Below are positions 1 to 5,406 of a stretch of 5,406 nucleotides of DNA, one piece after another; within the stretch, counting starts at the first letter, position 1, and each line of letters begins with the position of its first letter. A program made the position numbers and the translations under genes. The DNA is from an uncultured Lachnospira sp. GTDB lineage: Bacteria; Bacillota; Clostridia; Lachnospirales; Lachnospiraceae. The stretch is taken from positions 1 to 5,406 of the forward strand of contig CAAHEK010000119.1 of NCBI GenBank assembly GCA_900772425.1. The letters run 5' to 3'. The notes beneath the pieces were generated by a model. That model had not been told where the DNA came from and made no database searches. It saw only the letters and a program-made list of their open reading frames with translations.

Positions 1-320
1 AGAAAATATAAAAAATATTTCTGGCAGAGATATATGGGAGTCTTGATATAAATGCCATTATCCCTGTAATTAATTATGGAAATATATTTTTGAAAACTTA
101 TGCCGGAGACAGCATTCTGGTATCCGGTAGAATGGTCATCGGGATTTACAAAAAAACGTTCTTTATCCGAAAGGATATTTAAGGCATCAGTATAGACTTC
201 GGAGGCTTCGCTGGAGGTATTGAAGCTTCCGAGGCTGATGTGTTTATTCTTATAAGTGATGGATGACCTGTAGTATACAGAACCGTCTTTTTTTACAGCA
301 GTAAAAACTCCCTGTGCCAT
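1..320 (-). CDS. Partial AP2-like DNA-binding domain protein (N-terminal 106 codons)
   Basis: The reading frame opens at an ATG whose complement is at 318-320 and stays open to the window edge, so the C-terminus is missing. The start is supported by a perfect AGGAGG six bases upstream and a strong promoter further upstream. Residues about 11-49 (KKDGSVYYRSS, then KHISLGSF, then EASEVYTDAL) match the layout of an AP2/ERF-like DNA-binding domain: a short beta-sheet with aromatic and basic residues, an LGSF turn, then an amphipathic helix. Residues about 75-106 (FQKYISIINYRDNGIYIKTP) are aromatic-rich and unrecognised. In bacteria, AP2-like domains are usually found in HNH homing endonucleases and phage or integrase proteins, but similar stand-alone proteins also occur in Lachnospiraceae. 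No HNH or other catalytic motif is visible in this part, so nuclease activity is not shown. The gene is transcribed divergently from thrC, with no functional link evident. The reading frame is secure; the family call is from memory of the domain pattern and is only moderately sure. Confidence 0.66.
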   Translation of the reverse strand, partial: MAQGVFTAVKKDGSVYYRSSITYKNKHISLGSFNTSSEASEVYTDALNILSDKERFFVNPDDHSTGYQNAVSGISFQKYISIINYRDNGIYIKTPIYLCQKYFLYF

Positions 321-325
321 TATTG

Positions 326-331
326 CCTCCT
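326..331 (-). promoter_or_regulatory. Ribosome binding site of the AP2-like gene
   Basis: The minus strand reads AGGAGG followed by CAATA and another base before the ATG. This is a full Shine-Dalgarno match at good spacing and it fixes the start codon at 320. A competing longer minus-strand frame beginning at 438 has no comparable site. Confidence 0.8.
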
Positions 332-348
332 GATAAATAGTTTATTTG

Positions 349-377
349 ATAATATAATAAAATGTAGTAAGTGTCAA
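349..377 (-). promoter_or_regulatory. Sigma-A-type promoter of the AP2-like gene
   Basis: On the minus strand a consensus -35 TTGACA (372-377) is followed by a 17-base spacer and a -10 TATTAT (349-354), which is 5 of 6 to consensus. Transcription would start near 342, leaving a short leader of about 20 bases before the ATG. This is the best promoter match in the divergent intergenic region. Confidence 0.72.
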
Positions 378-403
378 AAGTATAAAAAGTTTGTAAAATG
401 CTA

Positions 404-433
404 TTGTCTTTATATATTTTGCTGTTGTATAAT
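404..433 (+). promoter_or_regulatory. Probable sigma-A-type promoter of thrC
   Basis: A perfect -10 TATAAT lies at 428-433. The best -35 is TTGTCT at 404-409, which matches 4 of 6 positions with an 18-base spacer. Transcription would begin near 440, so the thrC leader is only about 38 bases. That is too short for a T-box or other riboswitch, so any threonine-responsive control would have to act at the promoter or elsewhere. Confidence 0.6.
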
Positions 434-477
434 GACAAAGGTTTATACCTAATTAAAAAATAAAAGGTGGAGATAAT

Positions 478-1965
478 ATGAGTTTGTTTTACAGAAGTAC
501 AAGAGATGATAGTGTTAAAGTAACTGCATCACAGGCTATTTTAAAGGGACTTGCAGCAGATGGCGGTTTATATGTACCTGATAGTATTCCTTCATTAGAT
601 AAGAGTCTTACAGAATTATCTAAGATGTCATATAAGGAAGTAGCTTATGAAGTTATGAAGCTTATGCTTGATGATTTTACAGAGGAAGAGTTAAAGTCTT
701 GTATTAATCGCGCATATGATTCAAAGTTTGACACAGAGGAGATAGCACCTCTTGTTAAAGCTGAGGGAGCATATTATCTTGAGCTTTTCCACGGAGCAAC
801 AATTGCATTTAAGGATATGGCTCTTTCAATATTGCCACATTTACTTACTACTTCTGCAAAAAAGAATAATGTTAAGAATGAGATAGTAATTCTTACTGCC
901 ACATCAGGAGATACAGGAAAGGCAGCTCTTGCAGGATTTGCGGACGTTCCTGGAACAAAGATAATAGTATTTTATCCAAAGAACGGTGTCAGCCCAATTC
1001 AGGAAAAGCAGATGGTAACCCAGAAGGGTGATAACACATATGTTATAGGAATTAAAGGAAACTTTGATGATGCACAGACTGGTGTAAAGAAAATCTTTGG
1101 TGACAAGGAACTTGAGAAGGTTATGGATAATGCCGGCTTCCAGTTCTCATCAGCTAACTCAATTAACATAGGACGCCTTGTTCCACAGATTGTATATTAT
1201 GTATACGCATATGCAAAGCTTCTTGCTAACGGAGAAATCAAAGAAGGCGAGAAGATTAATGTAGTAGTTCCAACAGGTAACTTCGGAAATATACTTGCTG
1301 CATTCTATGCTAAGAACATGGGACTTCCTATTAACAAACTTGTATGCGCTTCCAATGAAAATAAAGTATTATATGATTTCTTTACAACAGGAACATATGA
1401 CAGAAACAGAGATTTCGTACTTACAACTTCACCTTCAATGGATATACTTATTTCAAGCAACCTTGAAAGACTTATTTACAGAATTGCCGGAAACAGCGCT
1501 GTAAAGAATGCAGAACTTATGCTGTCATTAAAAGACAATGGCAAATACGAAATAACTTCTGAAATGAAAGAAGAACTTAAAGACTTCTACGGAAACTATG
1601 CTACAGAAGCAGAAGATGCCTCAACAATAAAGAAGATATATGAAGATACAGGATATGTTATAGATACTCATACTGCTGTAGCGGCTGCTGTGTATGACAA
1701 ATACAAGAAAGACACTTCTGATGAGACAAAGACAGTAATAGCTTCAACAGCAAGTCCATATAAGTTTACAAGAAGCGTTATGGATGCAATAGATAAGAAA
1801 TATGATTCAATGACAGATTTTGAACTCGTTGATGAATTAAGTAAGATAAGCAATGTAGCTGTTCCTCAGGCAATCGAGGATATCCGTACAGCACCGGTTC
1901 TTCATGATACAGTATGTGAAGTAAATGAAATGTGCAGCGAAGTAAAGAAGATACTTGGTATCTAA
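478..1965 (+). CDS. thrC: Threonine synthase (PLP-dependent)
   Basis: This cytosolic enzyme converts O-phospho-L-homoserine and water to L-threonine and phosphate, the last step of threonine biosynthesis. The 495-residue protein has the N-terminal layout of the ThrC family: FYRSTRD near residue 4, LKGLAADGGLYVP at 22-34, then the pyridoxal phosphate site HGATIAFKDMAL at 105-116, with Lys112 the expected Schiff-base lysine. TATSGDTGKAAL (140-151) and VPTGNFGNILAAF (264-276) are the substrate- and cofactor-phosphate loops, and the NSINIGRLVPQ segment (227-237) is also typical. Length and motifs match the longer class shared by E. coli ThrC and fungal Thr4, not the short B. subtilis class. The ATG is preceded by AAAGGTGGAG with about five bases of spacing. 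No hom or thrB gene adjoins it, so it appears monocistronic, with a promoter at 404-433 and a terminator right after the stop. No frameshift or missing key residue is seen. Confidence 0.96.
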   Translation: MSLFYRSTRDDSVKVTASQAILKGLAADGGLYVPDSIPSLDKSLTELSKMSYKEVAYEVMKLMLDDFTEEELKSCINRAYDSKFDTEEIAPLVKAEGAYYLELFHGATIAFKDMALSILPHLLTTSAKKNNVKNEIVILTATSGDTGKAALAGFADVPGTKIIVFYPKNGVSPIQEKQMVTQKGDNTYVIGIKGNFDDAQTGVKKIFGDKELEKVMDNAGFQFSSANSINIGRLVPQIVYYVYAYAKLLANGEIKEGEKINVVVPTGNFGNILAAFYAKNMGLPINKLVCASNENKVLYDFFTTGTYDRNRDFVLTTSPSMDILISSNLERLIYRIAGNSAVKNAELMLSLKDNGKYEITSEMKEELKDFYGNYATEAEDASTIKKIYEDTGYVIDTHTAVAAAVYDKYKKDTSDETKTVIASTASPYKFTRSVMDAIDKKYDSMTDFELVDELSKISNVAVPQAIEDIRTAPVLHDTVCEVNEMCSEVKKILGI

Positions 1966-1996
1966 TTTTTGTACAGCATAATTTATAGAAAATAAC

Positions 1997-2054
1997 AAAA
2001 ACACCAACACAAAAGAGCCATATCGTATAGCGCAAATTTTGTGTTGGTGTTTTT
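1997..2054. terminator. Symmetric intrinsic terminator after thrC
   Basis: Two arms of 18 bases (1997-2014 and 2037-2054) are perfectly complementary around a 22-base loop. The core is ACACCAACAC paired with GTGTTGGTGT, flanked on both sides by A/T pairs. The right side ends in a T run continuing TTTTATTATTTT, giving termination for plus-strand thrC. The A run at the left base becomes a U run in the opposite direction, so it could also stop minus-strand transcripts. It begins 32 bases after the thrC stop. Confidence 0.88.
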
Positions 2055-2088
2055 ATTATTTTAAATTGAAATATAGCCGATAAAGTGA

Positions 2089-2245
2089 GCCGGACACATA
2101 AATAAACGGATAATATTGAATTTGTGCTATGGAGATGAAACTTAATAAATCGTGGAAGCCATTGCTGAACACGATTTATGTTTTAAAAGGTTCATCGGAA
2201 TGATTAGCACAACTGAAATATTATCCGTTTATTTATGTGTCCGGC
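2089..2245. repeat. 157-base near-palindromic element with 29-bp perfect inverted ends (MITE-like)
   Basis: The left end (2089-2117, starting GCCGGACACATAAATAAACG) is an exact reverse complement of the right end (2217-2245). Pairing continues inward: TTGTGCTA at about 2122-2129 with TAGCACAA at 2204-2211, GATGAA at 2134-2139 with TTCATC at 2191-2196, and ATAAATCGTG at 2145-2154 with CACGATTTAT at 2170-2179, leaving a 15-base apical loop. Nearly the whole element therefore folds into one long interrupted hairpin. It has no coding capacity, no T run after its right arm, and no target-site duplication that I can identify. Size, terminal perfection and intergenic position suit a MITE or a dispersed palindromic repeat. 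A structured RNA is the alternative. The inverted repeat is certain; the class is inferred. Confidence 0.75.
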
Positions 2246-2272
2246 GTATTCTATATTCTATCCGGCGTATTC
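2240..2272. repeat. 12-base direct repeat at the right edge of the palindrome
   Basis: TCCGGCGTATTC occurs at 2240-2251 and again at 2261-2272, giving a 21-base period. The first copy straddles the right boundary of the palindromic element; the second lies in its flank. It may be a local duplication or the remnant of a second element end. Confidence 0.6.
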
Positions 2273-2280
2273 CACATGAT

Positions 2281-2352
2281 GTATTATGCAATTTGTGTTA
2301 TGTGATTATATAATGCGTGCGGCTTCTTATACCACAATATTGCATACAATAC
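2281..2352. repeat. Second imperfect inverted repeat upstream of the hrcA promoter
   Basis: The left arm (2281-2301) and right arm (2329-2352) pair over about 20 base pairs with two small bulges and one mismatch: GTAT with ATAC, TATGCAAT with ATTGCATA, TTGTG with CACAA, and TAT with ATA. The loop is about 27 bases and contains a TATAAT. No T run follows, so it is not an ordinary terminator. Its sequence is unrelated to the 157-base element next to it. Confidence 0.55.
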
Positions 2353-2403
2353 AATTTCGTAATAAAGTTTATAAATTATTTATAGAAAAAATGTTTTATC
2401 TTG

Positions 2404-2432
2404 TTGACAATACTATATACAAGTGATATTTT
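2404..2432 (+). promoter_or_regulatory. Sigma-A-type promoter of the hrcA-grpE-dnaK operon
   Basis: A consensus -35 TTGACA (2404-2409) is followed by a 17-base spacer and a -10 TATTTT (2427-2432). A TG at 2424-2425 forms an extended -10 (TGn) that would compensate for the weak hexamer. Transcription should start near 2439-2440, just ahead of the CIRCE operator, the usual class I heat-shock layout in Firmicutes. Confidence 0.8.
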
Positions 2433-2445
2433 AATTATGTTGATA

Positions 2446-2472
2446 TTAGCACTCCAAAGAAATGAGTGCTAA
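2446..2472 (+). promoter_or_regulatory. CIRCE operator (HrcA binding site)
   Basis: The sequence has TTAGCACTC, a nine-base spacer (CAAAGAAAT) and GAGTGCTAA. Both arms match the CIRCE consensus exactly. It sits just downstream of the predicted start site and within the 5' leader of hrcA. HrcA bound here would block the operon under normal conditions and release it on heat shock when HrcA loses activity. This gives autoregulation of hrcA together with grpE and dnaK. Confidence 0.97.
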
Positions 2473-2480
2473 CAAACAAT

Positions 2481-2488
2481 AAAGGAGA
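2481..2488 (+). promoter_or_regulatory. Ribosome binding site that fixes the hrcA start
   Basis: AAAGGAGA lies here, with GGAG eight bases before the ATG at 2496. An in-frame GTG at 2466 would add ten residues, but it lies inside the right arm of CIRCE and upstream of this site. An ATG at 2491 is out of frame. The 2496 start also gives MNLDDRK, a normal HrcA N-terminus. Confidence 0.85.
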
Positions 2489-2495
2489 AGATGCC

Positions 2496-3578
2496 ATGAA
2501 TTTAGATGATCGTAAGTTGAAGATTCTAAAAGCAGTTATACAGAATTATCTTGAAACTGGCGAGCCGGTTGGTTCGAGAACAATTTCCAAGTTTACAGAT
2601 TTGAAATTAAGCTCAGCAACTATTCGAAATGAAATGGCAGATTTGGAAGAGCTTGGATATATAGTTCAGCCACATACATCAGCAGGACGAATTCCTACAG
2701 ATAAAGGATACAGACTTTATGTTGACGATATGATGTCACAGAAAGAACAGGAACTAAGCGGAAGAGAATCAGAGGTTGCAGACAGAGAAAAAGAAGTCGC
2801 TTCCATGAGAGATATGCTTAGCGAGAAGGTAGATAAGGTAGAAGAGCTTTTACAGAATGTGGCTAAGGTGCTTGCTAAGGATACTAATTATGCAACTATG
2901 ATAACATCACCTAAGGTTACAGGTAACAAGTTGAAGTTTGTTCAGCTTTCACAGCTAGAGCCTGATAAGATACTCGCAGTAATTGTTATGGAGGGCAATC
3001 TTATAAGGAATAAAGTTATAACTGTAAGCGAAGAGCTGTCACAGGAGAATATATTAAAGCTTAACATTCTTCTTAATACAACATTGACAGGTCTTACACT
3101 TGAACAGATGAATCTTTCCATAGTTTCAAGAATGGAAACACAGGCAAGAGAACATGTTACTCTTATTAAAGAAGTACTTGATGCTATTGTTGATACCATA
3201 AGCAATGCAGATAATATGAAGATATATACAAGTGGTGCAACCAATATATTCAAGTATCCTGAATTAAGCGATTCAGGAAAAGCTAGTGAGCTTATATATA
3301 CCCTGGAAGAAAAGCAGAGTCTTACAGATCTTGTTACAGAAAGTGAACAGGACGTTGATGATAATGCTGACAACCATGGTATTCAGGTATATATAGGAAA
3401 TGAAACACCGGTTGAGTCCATGAAAGATTGCAGTGTGGTAACTGCCACATATGAATTGCAGGATGGAATGAAGGGTACAATCGGAATTATCGGGCCAAAG
3501 CGTATGGATTATGAAAAGGTTGTTAATACCTTGAAGAATATGCGTGAACAGCTTGATGATGTGTTCAAAAAAACATAA
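2496..3578 (+). CDS. hrcA: Heat-inducible transcription repressor HrcA
   Basis: This dimeric repressor binds CIRCE and controls class I heat-shock genes. From the ATG at 2496 the protein has 360 residues, slightly more than the common 340-350. Residues 1-75 form the winged-helix DNA-binding domain: LDDRKLKILKAVIQNYLETG, then EPVGSRTIS, then LSSATIRNEMADLEELGYI, and the wing HTSAGRIPTDKGYRLYVD (60-77), all highly typical. Residues about 81-128 are rich in charged residues and look like a coiled coil linking to the GAF-like dimerisation domain. A Ser/Asp/Glu-rich stretch at about 280-294 may be a lineage-specific insertion that explains the extra length. The C-terminal signature GIIGPKRMDYEKVV (330-343) is intact. 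It is the first gene of the operon, 18 bases before grpE, and represses its own promoter through the CIRCE at 2446-2472. GroEL is known to assist HrcA folding in other Firmicutes; groEL is not in this window. Confidence 0.97.
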   Translation: MNLDDRKLKILKAVIQNYLETGEPVGSRTISKFTDLKLSSATIRNEMADLEELGYIVQPHTSAGRIPTDKGYRLYVDDMMSQKEQELSGRESEVADREKEVASMRDMLSEKVDKVEELLQNVAKVLAKDTNYATMITSPKVTGNKLKFVQLSQLEPDKILAVIVMEGNLIRNKVITVSEELSQENILKLNILLNTTLTGLTLEQMNLSIVSRMETQAREHVTLIKEVLDAIVDTISNADNMKIYTSGATNIFKYPELSDSGKASELIYTLEEKQSLTDLVTESEQDVDDNADNHGIQVYIGNETPVESMKDCSVVTATYELQDGMKGTIGIIGPKRMDYEKVVNTLKNMREQLDDVFKKT

Positions 3579-3580
3579 AG

Positions 3581-3596
3581 AAAGGTTGGTAAAGAG

Positions 3597-3599
<3 letters not shown>
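3581..3599 (+). promoter_or_regulatory. grpE translation start region with GTG start codon
   Basis: The GTG at 3597 is the only plausible start: the frame upstream runs back to the hrcA stop (3576-3578) without an ATG, and the next in-frame ATG (3669) would lose 24 residues. AAAGG at 3581-3585 and the overlapping AGGTTGGT at 3583-3590 are modest Shine-Dalgarno matches. AAAGAGGTG at 3591-3599 resembles a Shine-Dalgarno but includes the start codon itself. Weak initiation plus GTG could lower GrpE output relative to DnaK. Confidence 0.65.

Positions 3600-5406
<1,807 letters not shown>

Larger units (their letters stand above)
1966..2495. other. 530-base non-coding region between thrC and hrcA
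   Basis: No credible gene is seen on either strand. From left to right it holds the thrC terminator hairpin (1997-2054), a 157-base palindromic element (2089-2245), a 12-base direct repeat on that element's right flank, a second imperfect inverted repeat (2281-2352), a very AT-rich stretch (about 2353-2403) with A and T runs that could act as an UP element, and then the heat-shock promoter, the CIRCE operator and the hrcA ribosome binding site. A minus-strand open frame overlapping the thrC end is a shadow of thrC. Confidence 0.8.

Noticed and set aside
250..438. Minus-strand open frame of 62 codons overlapping the 5' end of the left gene
   Set aside because: It is in a different frame from the AP2-like gene, runs through that gene's promoter and ribosome site, has low-complexity composition and lacks its own ribosome site.
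434..477. T-box or other threonine-sensing leader before thrC
   Set aside because: The predicted leader is under 45 bases and has no stem-loop or antiterminator, so it is far too short for a T-box.
1295..1504. Plus-strand 69-codon open frame inside thrC
   Set aside because: It is a shadow of thrC in another frame and resembles no protein family.
1668..2035. Two minus-strand open frames overlapping the thrC 3' end and terminator
   Set aside because: They are antisense shadows of thrC; the longer one starts inside the terminator hairpin, and neither has a convincing ribosome site.
2089..2245. The long palindrome as a CRISPR unit or an ordinary terminator
   Set aside because: There are no regularly spaced direct repeats with unique spacers, and no T run follows the right arm. 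thrC already has a clear terminator upstream.
2309..2314. TATAAT as a promoter for a small RNA or an additional hrcA promoter
   Set aside because: No acceptable -35 lies 16-18 bases upstream, and the hexamer sits in the loop of an inverted repeat in very AT-rich DNA, where chance matches are common.
2466..2495. Longer HrcA start at GTG 2466
   Set aside because: The codon lies in the CIRCE right arm, the ribosome site at 2481-2488 is downstream of it, and the ATG at 2496 gives the standard HrcA N-terminus.
2942..3373. Minus-strand 143-codon open frame inside hrcA
   Set aside because: It is antisense to a strongly conserved coding region. Its Ser/Leu-rich composition is typical of the complement of an AT-rich gene.

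Overview
The window looks like an AT-rich Firmicutes chromosome, most likely a member of the Clostridia and plausibly a Lachnospiraceae (Butyrivibrio, Roseburia or Eubacterium-like) bacterium. The support is the hrcA-grpE-dnaK gene order under a perfect CIRCE operator, a DnaK without the extra N-terminal segment found in Gram-negative homologues, purine-rich Shine-Dalgarno sites, and AT-rich codon use. The family placement is an inference from protein style, not a search result.

Layout, left to right. (1) Positions 1-320, minus strand: the first 106 codons of a gene whose N-terminus resembles AP2-type DNA-binding domains of bacterial mobile or HNH-associated proteins; its 3' end lies outside the window. 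(2) Positions 321-477: a compact divergent intergenic region with one sigma-A-like promoter facing each way. (3) Positions 478-1965, plus strand: a complete threonine synthase gene (thrC), closed by a long symmetric terminator hairpin at 1997-2054. (4) Positions 2055-2403: non-coding DNA dominated by two inverted repeats, a striking 157-nt near-palindrome (2089-2245, perfect 29-bp ends) and a second imperfect hairpin (2281-2352), with a short 12-bp direct repeat between them. (5) Positions 2404-2495: the heat-shock promoter, the CIRCE operator and the hrcA ribosome binding site. (6) Positions 2496-5406, plus strand: hrcA, grpE and the ATPase-domain half of dnaK, cut by the window end.

The heat-shock genes form one feedback unit. 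HrcA represses the promoter through CIRCE. DnaK is the ATP-driven Hsp70 chaperone and GrpE is its nucleotide exchange factor; dnaJ would be expected just downstream but is not visible. thrC is a separate single-gene amino acid biosynthesis unit with no hom or thrB next to it. I see no defence system, CRISPR array, transposase, tRNA or rRNA. The least explained part of the window is the 157-nt palindromic element between thrC and the heat-shock operon, which looks like a MITE-type or other dispersed palindromic repeat.
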